Shown piece by piece: positions 8,886-17,675 of a DNA stretch of 64,000 bases. A model generated the notes under the pieces. That model was given only the letters and a program-made list of their open reading frames with translations. It had not been told where the DNA came from and did no database searches. Numbering within the stretch: position 1 is the first letter of the stretch; every line of letters starts with the position of its first letter. The position numbers and the translations under genes were made by a program. The DNA is from Natrialba chahannaoensis JCM 10990 (GTDB lineage Archaea > Halobacteriota > Halobacteria > Halobacteriales > Natrialbaceae), in contig NZ_AOIN01000059.1 in NCBI RefSeq assembly GCF_000337135.1, forward strand, positions 1 to 64,000. Reading direction: 5' to 3'.

Positions 8886-9011
8886 CTATAGTACCAACTG
8901 CAACTAGTTACACACTGATCGCACGTCCGCGGTTCTCACTCGTTCTACTCGCTCCGAACCGCGCTGCCGTCGTGCGATCAGGTGCGCAGTGACTTGCAGT
9001 GGCTACTATAG
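8886..9011. mobile_element. 126-bp MITE-like palindromic element
   Basis: The two ends are inverted copies: CTATAGTA...CACTGCAA-like arms of about 40 bases, both reaching the identical decamer TGATCGCACG, and a second inner match GCGGTTC. The whole stretch can fold into one long hairpin with a loop near 8945. It has no coding capacity. Such short, nearly full-length palindromes with terminal repeats are typical of non-autonomous transposable elements. No clear target-site duplication was found. Confidence 0.7.
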
Positions 9012-9187
9012 ACAGTGCCCAATCAGAGATGATGTAGTGAATTTGGTAGTCAAGACTGGATACAAGCACAGATAGATCATAACATATTATTGGCACAAAT
9101 GACCTCTACGAACAGTCATAAATGGAAATAAAACACAGCAAAAATACGGTGCTCCTTTCGAGAGTGGGTGGACGCTACGGCAAGGGC

Positions 9188-9211
9188 GCGGGCCAGGCGC
9201 GATTTGAACAC
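9188..9211 (-). repeat. Duplicated 3' end of tRNA-Lys (att-like)
   Basis: Bases 9188-9211 match the T-arm and acceptor 3' strand of the tRNA-Lys gene (9304-9327) in 23 of 24 positions and in the same orientation, 116 bases away. A copy of a tRNA 3' end next to the tRNA is the usual footprint of tyrosine-recombinase integration. No integrase is present nearby, so this would be a scar. Confidence 0.65.
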
Positions 9212-9304
9212 ACGGTCGGATGTGCTCGCTTCGCTGCGCACAACCTCCCTGCGTTCAAATCGCTCTAGCCGCTTTGCTCCTCACGTATTTGTTCGTCGCA
9301 AAAG

Positions 9305-9378
9305 CGGGCCGGGCGCGATTTGAACACGCGACCGTCTGATTAAGAGTCAGACGCTCTGCCGGACTGAGCTACCGGCCC
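9305..9378 (-). tRNA. tRNA-Lys (anticodon CTT)
   Basis: The minus strand folds as a full cloverleaf: acceptor GGGCCGG paired with CCGGCCC, D-arm TAGCTCAGTCCGGCAGAGC, anticodon arm TCTGA-CTCTTAA-TCAGA giving anticodon CTT, and T-arm GCGTG-TTCAAAT-CGCGC with one G-U pair. The discriminator is G at 9305 and CCA is not encoded. No intron is seen. A short T run follows the 3' end and may end transcription. Confidence 0.97.
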
Positions 9379-9546
9379 TTCACTTCTGACTTTTCGTCGA
9401 CTGGTAAAATACGTTTCCCTTGAGTTGCGTTGTGACAGAGAGCGCCACGCTTGCACTCAATCGAGACATCACAATTGAAAGAGACACTCCCGCAACGTCA
9501 CAATCTTCGGGAATGTTAAGTGCGGTCGGTCCGACCACACGTTCAC

Positions 9547-10995
9547 ATGAGCACGGGGGTTACGATTTCGTCGATCTCTAACTACGCTATCTTGGGTTGT
9601 GGCAGCGTCGGCTACGCCGTCACCGAAGAACTCGTCGAACAGGGCAAGGACGTACTGATCGTCGACCGGGACGAAAACCGCGTTGAATCGCTCCGAGACC
9701 AGGACTTAGACGCGCGCAGCGCCGACATCCGCGAAGCCGAGGTCGCCGACCTCGTCGCCGACCGCGACGTCGTCCTTATCCTCGCCTCCGACGTCGAATC
9801 GAACAAACAGGCCGTCGAACACATCCGCGCCGATAACGACAACCAGTTCGTCGTTGCCCGTGCGAGCGACCCCGTCTCCGGCGACGAACTCTCCACCCTC
9901 GGCGCAGACATCGTCATCAACCCCTCCTCCGTCATCGCCGAATCCGCACTCCGCGCACTCGAGTCCGGTGAACTCGAGTACAACGCTGGCAAACTCGCCC
10001 AGTTGGTCGAGGAGACGGGAACGCGGCTGGCGATCATCACGCAGGATAGCCCCGATCCGGACTCGATCGCGAGCGCGGCGGCGTTGCAGGCGATTGCGGA
10101 TCACCTCGGCGTCGAGTCGGATATCATCTATCTGGGCGATGTGGGTCACCAGGAGAATCGGGCGTTCGTCAACCTGCTTGGGATCGACCTCGTGCAGTGG
10201 GACGAGATCGAGGATCAGTCGGTCTATGATAGCGTCGCGTTGGTCGATCGTGAGACATCAGCCGAACTTGATCTCTCGGTGGACGCGGTGATCGATCATC
10301 GCGAGGCGGATCAGGAGTTCGAACCCGAGTTCGTCGACATCCGGCCGAACATGTCCTCGACGTCGACGATCATGACGAAGTACATTCAGGAGTTCGACAT
10401 GAACGTCTCCGAGGAGGTTGCCACTGCCTTGCTCTACGGTATCCGTGCGGAGACGCTGGATTTCAAACGCGACACTACCCCCGCCGATCTCACTGCCGCA
10501 GCCTATCTCTACCCGTTTGCGAACCACGACACCTTAGAACAGGTCGAGTCGCCGTCGATGTCGCCCGAGACGCTCGACGTGCTCGCGGAGGCGATCGCCA
10601 ACCGCGACGTACAGGGGAGTCATCTCGTCTCGAACGCGGGCTTCGTCCGGGACCGCGAGGCGCTCACCCAGGCAGCGAGTCACCTCTTGAATCTGGAGGG
10701 CGTCACGACAACGGCCGTCTTTGGTATCGCGGACGAGACGATTTTCCTCGCAGGCCGCTCGAAGGACATCCGCATCAACATCGGGAAGGTGTTGGCCGAC
10801 GCCTACGGCGAGATGGGTGAGACAGCGGGTCACTCGACACAGGCCAGCGCGGAGATTCCGCTCGGCATCTTCACCGGGATCGAAATCTCGGAGGACACAC
10901 GGGATACGCTGCTCGATCTGACCGAAGAAGCGGTCAAGCGAACGCTGTTCGACGCGATGGGTGTCGACGGAGCAGAAGGATCGAACGGCAGTTAG
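9547..10995 (+). CDS. RCK/TrkA-N NAD-binding domain fused to DHH-DHHA1 phosphoesterase
   Basis: A 482-residue cytoplasmic fusion. Residues 1-120 form a Rossmann RCK domain (YAILGCGSVGYAVTEELV, then VLIVDRDENRVESL). Residues 150-330 carry a DHH-type phosphoesterase with SPDPDSIASAAALQAIAD and VIDHREADQEF. The C-terminus is DHHA1-like (GRSKDIRINIGKVLADAYGE, GHSTQASAEIPLG). In DHH proteins the metal-binding Asp/His residues act on small phosphodiesters such as cyclic dinucleotides or short RNA. The start ATG at 9547 gives a normal RCK N-terminus; an upstream ATG at 9520 only adds a short leader. Second-messenger turnover linked to NAD or ion state is inference. Confidence 0.85.
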   Translation: MSTGVTISSISNYAILGCGSVGYAVTEELVEQGKDVLIVDRDENRVESLRDQDLDARSADIREAEVADLVADRDVVLILASDVESNKQAVEHIRADNDNQFVVARASDPVSGDELSTLGADIVINPSSVIAESALRALESGELEYNAGKLAQLVEETGTRLAIITQDSPDPDSIASAAALQAIADHLGVESDIIYLGDVGHQENRAFVNLLGIDLVQWDEIEDQSVYDSVALVDRETSAELDLSVDAVIDHREADQEFEPEFVDIRPNMSSTSTIMTKYIQEFDMNVSEEVATALLYGIRAETLDFKRDTTPADLTAAAYLYPFANHDTLEQVESPSMSPETLDVLAEAIANRDVQGSHLVSNAGFVRDREALTQAASHLLNLEGVTTTAVFGIADETIFLAGRSKDIRINIGKVLADAYGEMGETAGHSTQASAEIPLGIFTGIEISEDTRDTLLDLTEEAVKRTLFDAMGVDGAEGSNGS

Positions 10996-11016
10996 GGTTA
11001 CCGTTCAGGTTAGCGT

Positions 11017-11310
11017 TCAGGCAACCAGTTCAGTCTCTTCTTCGTCCGGATCGCGAACGCGCTCGACGACGTCGTTGATCAGGATCACGTCACCGACCGC
11101 GCGCACCCAGCGGTAGGGGACGATAACGCCCTGGCCAGTCGCGGACTCTTCTGCGAACAGTTCGGTGTTCAGGTTGCCGAGTGCAAGCCCGGTGACGGCC
11201 TGGCCATCAACGTTCAGTTGGAGGTCCTGGACTTCGCCGACGAAAACGCCGCTGTTCGAGTAGACCTCGCGTCCGACGAGAGAGGTGATCTCCTGGGGAG
11301 TGTCGTCCAT
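11017..11310 (-). CDS. PRC-barrel domain protein
   Basis: A 97-residue protein made of one PRC-barrel: TSLVGREVYSNSGVFVGEVQ, then LQLNVDGQAVTGLALGNLN, and VIVPYRWVRAVGDVILIND. PRC barrels bind RNA or proteins in ribosome maturation and other settings. The start at 11310 (MDDTPQEI) is favoured; an ATG 12 bases upstream would add MCPD. It is convergent with the RCK-DHH gene. The specific partner is unknown. Confidence 0.8.
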   Translation of the reverse strand: MDDTPQEITSLVGREVYSNSGVFVGEVQDLQLNVDGQAVTGLALGNLNTELFAEESATGQGVIVPYRWVRAVGDVILINDVVERVRDPDEEETELVA

Positions 11311-11521
11311 GTCTGGGCACATGCGCGGCTAACTCTTAATTGTTGGTCAGACACGACAGTCGCGAGAGCCGACCGGACACTGATCCGACTGCACAACACG
11401 CAGACGTCTGTTCGGGTATGACAGCCCAAAAATTCACGGCTCGTGGCACACGCCTGCCACTCGTCTGACTCAGCGGGGAGATGATTGTGCTGCTGGCCGT
11501 TCGATGTGTGTCGGGGCCTCG

Positions 11522-12460
11522 TCACTCCGTTGGTGCCGAGAGCCGCTGTGCAGTCTCCGCGATTGACGCGATCCGGGTACGCGCCCACTCACACGCCGCC
11601 TGATCGTCCCCGACGAGTAGCCCACAGGGCTCGTCATCAGCACCACAGACGAGGAGAATCGTCAGCGCTGTCGCCTCCGTCTCGACTGTCTCCTCGGCGA
11701 GCTCAACACAGACGAGGCCGTACGGCGGCGGCTGCGTCGTCTCGCGCAGAACGAGCTGGCCAGCCGAAAGCGCACTCGCCGTTCCATCCCCGAACGCACC
11801 GAGTAGCGACTGGATCGCATCGTCAGGGGCGATCACCGTCACCTCTATCCCCGACTTCGGCTCCCGCTTCGTTTCCCCCGACTCCGCATCACCGAGTGCT
11901 CCACAGTAAGCGCTTGCCAGACAGTGAGTCGCCCCTGGGACCACGACCTGATGGGTCTTCCCCAGCCGAAGCAGGACACTGAGCGTGGCCTCAAGCGTGT
12001 TCGCTTCTGCGTTCGTCCGCTCGGTGCCGACCCCGCCGTCACACTCGGGCAACTCGAGTACCCCGCCGATCGAAAGGGAGTCTGCAACCTGTGCGGGCGG
12101 TGTCGATGGTGTCACCGCCGTGGCTCCGTCGATGATCTGCCAGCTCAGGTCGGCCGACGGCGGTAGTTCGGCGAGCAACTCGCTTCGGCGGGTCACCTGC
12201 GTGAGGCGGTCAGAAAGCTGTTCGAACGACGAGAGCGCGAGGTCGCCGGCGACCGTCAACCGGTACTGGCACTGTCCGTCGACGGTCGTTCGTTCGATCA
12301 GTTCGGCACGCTGGAGCTCCGAGATACCCCTGTCGATCGTCGAGCGAGACAACTCGAGTTCGGCCGTGAGGGTGCATGGGCGAGTCGGTCCCGCGGCGAG
12401 TCGGCGCAGCAGGGACTCGCGACGACGAACAATAGTGAGCAGCTCGGTCTCTCGCACCAT
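11522..12460 (-). CDS. Winged-helix transcriptional regulator, haloarchaeal two-domain type
   Basis: A 312-residue protein. The N-terminal 75 residues form a winged helix: ETELLTIVRRRESLLRRLAA, the recognition region ELSRSTIDRGISELQRAELI, and a wing DGQCQYRLTVAGD. The C-terminal domain contains an unknown fold with strands such as IEVTVIAPDDAIQSLLGAFG and GLVCVELAEETVE, of the kind that senses small ligands in haloarchaeal regulators. The start ATG at 12460 places the helix-turn-helix at the usual distance; further upstream in-frame ATGs code a low-quality leader. Target genes are not evident from the neighbours. Confidence 0.8.
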   Translation of the reverse strand: MVRETELLTIVRRRESLLRRLAAGPTRPCTLTAELELSRSTIDRGISELQRAELIERTTVDGQCQYRLTVAGDLALSSFEQLSDRLTQVTRRSELLAELPPSADLSWQIIDGATAVTPSTPPAQVADSLSIGGVLELPECDGGVGTERTNAEANTLEATLSVLLRLGKTHQVVVPGATHCLASAYCGALGDAESGETKREPKSGIEVTVIAPDDAIQSLLGAFGDGTASALSAGQLVLRETTQPPPYGLVCVELAEETVETEATALTILLVCGADDEPCGLLVGDDQAACEWARTRIASIAETAQRLSAPTE

Positions 12461-13035
12461 GAGCGACAGGTGCGGTCGACAGCGAAATAATGGTACTGAT
12501 GGTGGGTAGGGTTGACGACGGATCGTGGACATGGGGGCGTCAGAGCGGAGGGACGGGTAGTGATAGTAGTAGAAGTAGAAGTAGAAGTAGTAGTAGTGTG
12601 CAGAATTGTTGCCTGTGTGGAAGACGTGTGTGAGTGTGGACTAGATCGTGTGGCTTAGAAGCGGTGTTGTGTCAGTGTTGTCCCAGTAATGTGTTGGTGG
12701 TCTGTTAGTGGTATGTTGGTGGTGTGGAGGAATGAGACATAGTTCAGGAAGATGGAGCTGATAGCACCTGTACGAAATGGTGAAAACGTGTGCCAGGAGC
12801 GGGACTAGTGTGGGATAACGGAGCAATCAGATCATATTGTCACCATTGCACATACTCTTATGAATGGACAACAGGTATTTACGTGTGTGCCGTCGTCTGG
12901 GGAGCACATCGACAAATGAGTGTATAGGAATCCGCTCTGAATAGACGGGTGCCGGGGTGCCTCTGACAAACCGGCAGTGCTCGGTGGGTAGGTTGCCCGA
13001 CTACGCACCGACATTTTCGTTTCGGGTGGATGACG
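12461..13035. other. 575-bp non-coding stretch with AGTAGA repeat and strong strand asymmetry
   Basis: No gene is supported. Bases 12558-12599 are a trinucleotide tract built from GTA/AGT units. From about 12600 to 12830 the plus strand is rich in G and T and poor in C, unlike the coding DNA around it. The stretch lies downstream of the BioD/DRTGG gene (minus strand) and upstream of the regulator gene. Confidence 0.5.
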
Positions 13036-14268
13036 CTAGGTCGACATTGACTCGTAGAGTTCGTCGAGTGCCGCGTGATCTGCGAGCAGCGTTTCCATCT
13101 GTTCGACGGTCGCCACATCCCTCGTTCGTCCGCTTCGGACGACATCTTCGGCGCGTTCGACTGTGGTGAGTGTATCCGTCTGCACCGATATTATCGGGAG
13201 TTCCTTCTCGGCCGCTTGGCCGATGACCGCACCCGACGGACGGTGACCGCCGGTCAGAATGAGACAGCGAACACCAGGGGCCTCGAGTGCCGCCGTCTGA
13301 ATCTCCGCCCGGTCGCCGCCGGTGATGACGGCCGCATCTTTCGTCCGGCGGAAGTACCGCAGCGCGCTGTCGGCACCCATTGCACCGACGGCGAAGCGTT
13401 CGACGTAGGCGTCGACCCCGTCCTCGACGAGTAGCGTGCCGCCGAGTTCGTCCGCGAGGGCTTCGACGGTAACGCCGGCGAGTGACTGCTCGCTCGGGAT
13501 AATGCCAAAGACATTGACGCCGCGGCCCTCGAGGAACGGCACGACATCCGTCTCGAGTTGGTCGTAAGCAGCGTCGGCAACGTTGTTGAAGACGACGCCG
13601 GCAAGTCGGTCGCCGAAGGCGTCGACGCCTGCGAGTACGTCGTCGATGTCCCCTGGGGTTTCGTACGGTGCGACCAGCAGGACGCTGGCGTCGAGCGAGG
13701 CGGCCACGTCTGGGTCGGTGAGGTCGACGATGCCGCCCACCTCGTACCGGCCGCCGCCCTCGACAAACATCCGATCGCAGTCGGTGGCGAGGTCCTCGTA
13801 GGCCTCGACGATCCGGTGGCGGAGCTCGTCGGCGTCCTCGCGGCCGCGGATGGCCTGCTCGATAAACGTCGGCGAGTAAACGATGGGCTCTAAGTCGTGC
13901 ATCTCCGCGTCGAGTTCGAGGAGTTCACGGGCGAGCATGGGGTCCTCGTCGAGGGTCTTGCCGACGTTACTCTGCAGACGCGTCCCCTTGGGTTTCATGT
14001 AGCCGACCTGGTCGCCGCGGTCCTGTGCGAGGCGCGCGAGCGCCATGGTGATCGCGGTTTTCCCGGTGCTCTCCTCGAGCGAGGCGACCAGCAGTGGGTC
14101 GGCGTCCGAATCGGGTGTGGGATTGCTCGTTGGTTCGGTTCCGGTGGCCGTGTTGTCAGTATGGCTGTTGGTGGCGTCAGTGTCTGTGTCAGCGTCAGTG
14201 CCGGTTTCGGTGTCGGTGGTAGCGTCGGTATCTGTGTCAGTATCGGTATCAGTAGTGGTATCGGTCAT
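13036..14268 (-). CDS. BioD-like/DRTGG protein (phosphotransacetylase N-domain homologue)
   Basis: A 410-residue protein matching the N-terminal part of long phosphotransacetylases without the catalytic domain. Residues 1-57 are a Thr/Asp/Glu repeat. The BioD-like P-loop domain follows (LLVASLEESTGKTAITMALA, where the P-loop Lys-Thr are present), with VGYMKPKG and MFVEGGGRYEVGG as in dethiobiotin synthetases, and then a DRTGG domain (LTGGHRPSGAVIGQAAEKEL). Its ATG overlaps the stop of the acetyl-CoA synthetase gene by one base (TAATG), so it is the second gene of a coupled pair. A regulatory role in acetyl-CoA metabolism is likely but unproven. Confidence 0.85.
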   Translation of the reverse strand: MTDTTTDTDTDTDTDATTDTETGTDADTDTDATNSHTDNTATGTEPTSNPTPDSDADPLLVASLEESTGKTAITMALARLAQDRGDQVGYMKPKGTRLQSNVGKTLDEDPMLARELLELDAEMHDLEPIVYSPTFIEQAIRGREDADELRHRIVEAYEDLATDCDRMFVEGGGRYEVGGIVDLTDPDVAASLDASVLLVAPYETPGDIDDVLAGVDAFGDRLAGVVFNNVADAAYDQLETDVVPFLEGRGVNVFGIIPSEQSLAGVTVEALADELGGTLLVEDGVDAYVERFAVGAMGADSALRYFRRTKDAAVITGGDRAEIQTAALEAPGVRCLILTGGHRPSGAVIGQAAEKELPIISVQTDTLTTVERAEDVVRSGRTRDVATVEQMETLLADHAALDELYESMST

Positions 14269-16364
14269 TACAGTTCCTCCGTATCGACGGTCAGTCGCAG
14301 GTCGATCGCCTGTACTCCATCAGGTCCCGCAACGAGCGGGTTCACGTCGAGTTCCAGAATCGCCGGGAAGTCAGTGACCAGTTGTGAGAGTCGCTGAATC
14401 GTCTCGACGATTGCGTCAACGTCTGCTGGCTCCCGCCCGCGAGCGCCGCGCAACAGTGGCGCAGCTCGAATCTCGTTGACCATCTCGCGGGCAGCACTCT
14501 CACCGATCGGCGAAACGCGAACCGACGTATCCTCCAGAATTTCGACGAAGATTCCGCCGAGACCGAACAGCAAGAGCGGGCCGAACTGCGGATCGCGGTT
14601 CATCCCGACGATGGTCTCGGTCGTCCCCTCCAGGTCGAGCATCGCCTGTACTTGCACGCCGAGAATGGTCGCGTCGGGCTGGTAGTTGCGCGCCCGGGCG
14701 ACCACGTCCTCGTAGGCGTCGTACACCTCGTCGTCGCTCACACCGACTTTCACGCCACCGATGTCCGACTTGTGGGTAATATCCGGGCTCACGATCTTCA
14801 TTACGACGTCGCCCTCGATCGCTTCGGCAACCTCGCGAGCACGAGCCGGGTCGTCGACGATTTCGCCCGGCGGCGTCGGAATGCCATAGGTCTCAAGGAG
14901 TTCCATCGACTCGATACCGAGCCGATTGTCGTCGCGGCGCTCGACTCGCTCGAGGATCTCACGTGCCCGCTCACGATCGACATCGAACGCTGCGGGGTCG
15001 TCACTTGTCCGCTGACGAACGTCACGATAGCGCGCAAGCGCATCGAGTCCCGCGACCGCTCGAGCCGGATCGAAGTAGTTGGGGATGCCGAACTCACGGA
15101 GCACCGTCTCGGCCGCTCTAGCCCGATCACCACCCATCAGGCAGGTGACGACCGGTTTCTCGAACTCCTGGCGCTTCTCGATGACGACCTCTGCGAGTTT
15201 GTCGTACTGGATCACGGCCGTCGGCGCGCTGACGACGACCGCCGACCCGACGTTTGGATCAGCGAGGGCAATCTCGAGTGCCCGGCCGAACCGATCGATG
15301 TCTGCGTCGCCGATGGCATCAATCGGGTTGTAGACGTTCGCCTCGTCGGGCATCGCCTCGTGTAATTTGTCGATCGTCTCGTCGGTGAAGTCGGCCATCC
15401 GTAGCGTCGAGTCACCGACCGCGTCGGTCGTGAGCACGCCGGGGCCGCCCGCGTTCGTCACGACGGCGACGCCGTCCGAGTCGGGCGCGGGCAGCCCGGA
15501 CAACGCCCGCGCAGCGTCAAACAGCTCCTGGACGGAACTTGCACGAATGACGCCGGCCTGCTCCAGCCCGGCCTCGTAGGCACGTTCACTACCCGCGATT
15601 GCGCCGGTATGCGAGGAGGCAGCCTGCGCGCCGGCGTCAGTCCGGCCCGACTTGACCAACACGATCGGCGTCTCCTCGGTGACCTCCCGGGCCGTCCGGA
15701 TGAACTCGTCGCCGGCGTCGATATCCTCGAGATAGCCGATGATCACGTCGGTCTCCGGATCAGCACCCCACTCGCGGACGAAGTCCGTCTCATCCAAGAT
15801 CGTCTTGTTGCCGAGCGAGACCACGTCCTGGAAACCGATCCCCTGCTCGTTCGCCCAGTCGAGGACCGCCGTGATGAACGCCCCCGACTGACTCATGAAG
15901 GAAATCGACCCGTCACGGGCGCTCTCCGGGCCGAACGTCGCGTTCATGCTCACCGGTGTCGACATGACACCCAGACTGTTCGGTCCGACGACGTTGAGGT
16001 CGTACTCCGCTGCAATCTCGCGCAACGCTGCCTCTCGTCGTGCCCCCTCGCCGCCGCTCTCGGCGAACCCGGCTGTAATGACGACCACGTGTTGTGTGCC
16101 TGCCTCGCCGATTTCGCGGATCGTCTCGAGTACGACCGGCGGCGGCACGACCACGACGGCCAGATCAAGCGGCGGTGCACTGGCGACGTCCGGATACGCC
16201 TCGAGTCCGAGAACGGTCTCGTGGCTCGGATTGATCGGCACGACCTCGCCGACGAACTCCTGGTGGAGGTTTTCGAGGATCGCGCGGCCAACCGCGCCCT
16301 CGCGCTCGGTTGCACCGATCACGCCGACAGTCTCGGGGGCGAACAGCTCGGATAACCGTCCCAT
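14268..16364 (-). CDS. acd: Acetate--CoA ligase (ADP-forming), fused alpha and beta parts
   Basis: Converts acetyl-CoA, ADP and phosphate to acetate, CoA and ATP, the usual archaeal route for ATP from acetyl-CoA. The 698-residue chain has the CoA-binding domain (ETVGVIGATEREGAVGRAIL), the succinyl-CoA-ligase-like domain with the phosphorylated-His motif SSHTGAIAGSERAYEAGLEQ, and a C-terminal ATP-grasp domain (GDVVMKIVSPDITHKSDIGG, LLLFGLGGIFVEILED). Start ATG 16364 (MGRLSELFAP) fits the family; an ATG 21 bases upstream is also open. It is the first gene of a two-gene operon with the BioD/DRTGG protein. Confidence 0.93.
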   Translation of the reverse strand: MGRLSELFAPETVGVIGATEREGAVGRAILENLHQEFVGEVVPINPSHETVLGLEAYPDVASAPPLDLAVVVVPPPVVLETIREIGEAGTQHVVVITAGFAESGGEGARREAALREIAAEYDLNVVGPNSLGVMSTPVSMNATFGPESARDGSISFMSQSGAFITAVLDWANEQGIGFQDVVSLGNKTILDETDFVREWGADPETDVIIGYLEDIDAGDEFIRTAREVTEETPIVLVKSGRTDAGAQAASSHTGAIAGSERAYEAGLEQAGVIRASSVQELFDAARALSGLPAPDSDGVAVVTNAGGPGVLTTDAVGDSTLRMADFTDETIDKLHEAMPDEANVYNPIDAIGDADIDRFGRALEIALADPNVGSAVVVSAPTAVIQYDKLAEVVIEKRQEFEKPVVTCLMGGDRARAAETVLREFGIPNYFDPARAVAGLDALARYRDVRQRTSDDPAAFDVDRERAREILERVERRDDNRLGIESMELLETYGIPTPPGEIVDDPARAREVAEAIEGDVVMKIVSPDITHKSDIGGVKVGVSDDEVYDAYEDVVARARNYQPDATILGVQVQAMLDLEGTTETIVGMNRDPQFGPLLLFGLGGIFVEILEDTSVRVSPIGESAAREMVNEIRAAPLLRGARGREPADVDAIVETIQRLSQLVTDFPAILELDVNPLVAGPDGVQAIDLRLTVDTEEL

Positions 16365-16475
16365 CAGTCGATGTGTCGACGGCAAGGGAGGTAAAACTGC
16401 ACCCGACTTCCCACGGGATGGGAGTCGGGGTGAATGAGAGACGAAAAATGAGGTAAAACGGAGTGGACATCCGCG

Positions 16476-17675
16476 TCAGTGCATCGAAATCGCAGCCCCC
16501 GGCCGGTCGGAGACGAGGACCGCAAGTAGATAGATCCCGATAGCGGCGACAATGATCGAACCACCGGCCGGGAGGCCCTGACTGAACGCGAAGGCAAAGC
16601 CGGCGATGATCGAGAGTTCGCCGAACAGGATCGAGAGGTACAGCGTCTCGCGGAAGCTCTGTGCGACCTGCGAGGCCGCGGCAACGGGAATGACGAGCAT
16701 GCCGGCGACGAGGATCACGCCAAGGACCTGCATCGCGCCGACGACGACCACGGCGGTCATCACGACGAGCAGGGTGTTGTACCGCGTCACGTCGAGCTGG
16801 GCGACGCGTGCCGCCTGTTCGTCGAACGTGATGAACAGCAGTTGTTTGTACGTGACCGCGACGACCACGACGACGGCCACGGTGAGCACGGCCATCAGCC
16901 GAGCGCCCCCGGCAGTGACGACACCGAGGCTTCCAAAGAGGAAGCCCTCAATTTCGACGGCGATAGCGACGAAGCCACGACTCCAGCTAATCAGTAACGT
17001 CCCAACTGCGAAGCTCCCGGTGAGCATGATCGCGATCGGAACGTCACCGTACGTGCTCGTGTGCTCCGTGAGCCACTGGACCGCGAGCGCGCCGAGCACG
17101 CTCACGACGAGTGCGACGAGCAACAGCGACCCGTCCCAGCCAGTCAGTCCCGAGAACAGGATGCCAACTGCGATGCCGGCGAACGCGGTGTGTGCAAGTG
17201 TCTCTCCGATGAGTGCCATCTGCCGGTGGACGAGGTAGGTGCCGACCAGCGGCGCGACGATTCCGACCAGGATACCCGTCGTGATCTGTCGCCAGACGAA
17301 CGCGTACTGGAAGAGATTTGACCCGAGCACATAGTCCATCCACATGCCGACAATCAGCACCTGCTCGAAGAGCAACTGCGCCCCTGGACCGATTCCCGTC
17401 ACCGTGTACGCCGACTCGAGTGACGGGTGGAGATCCGCGAGCGGGTAGTGGCGGAGCCAATCGATGAACAGAAATCCGATCAGAAGCACCGTAACTGCAC
17501 CAACGAGTGCGATACCAGTGAGTTCGACGCGCCGACGGAGGGACCGGGCCCTGTAGTCTCGTCGGGTCTCCTCCTCGCGTGACACTGATTGTGCTGTGGA
17601 CGGTGAGTCATCGCCCGAAGCCGAAGCCAAATCCGAGTCCGAGTCCGAGTCCGTCGGCGTCTCTGTCCCGCTCAT
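16476..17675 (-). CDS. znuB: Zinc/manganese-type ABC transporter permease
   Basis: Integral membrane subunit of an ABC-3 family importer, 399 residues. A 50-residue Ser/Asp-rich cytoplasmic N-terminal extension precedes about eight to nine membrane helices, including VLIVGMWMDYVLGSNLFQYA and the family-specific segment GTYLVHRQMALIGETLAHTA, and MQVLGVILVAGMLVIPVAAA. Its ATG overlaps the stop of the ATPase gene by one base (TAATG), which supports coupling. The metal is most likely zinc because of the His-rich neighbours; manganese cannot be excluded. Confidence 0.9.
   Translation of the reverse strand: MSGTETPTDSDSDSDLASASGDDSPSTAQSVSREEETRRDYRARSLRRRVELTGIALVGAVTVLLIGFLFIDWLRHYPLADLHPSLESAYTVTGIGPGAQLLFEQVLIVGMWMDYVLGSNLFQYAFVWRQITTGILVGIVAPLVGTYLVHRQMALIGETLAHTAFAGIAVGILFSGLTGWDGSLLLVALVVSVLGALAVQWLTEHTSTYGDVPIAIMLTGSFAVGTLLISWSRGFVAIAVEIEGFLFGSLGVVTAGGARLMAVLTVAVVVVVAVTYKQLLFITFDEQAARVAQLDVTRYNTLLVVMTAVVVVGAMQVLGVILVAGMLVIPVAAASQVAQSFRETLYLSILFGELSIIAGFAFAFSQGLPAGGSIIVAAIGIYLLAVLVSDRPGAAISMH

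Noticed and set aside
9110-9190. Second tRNA gene
   Set aside because: Only the T-arm and acceptor end are present; no D-arm or anticodon arm can be formed.
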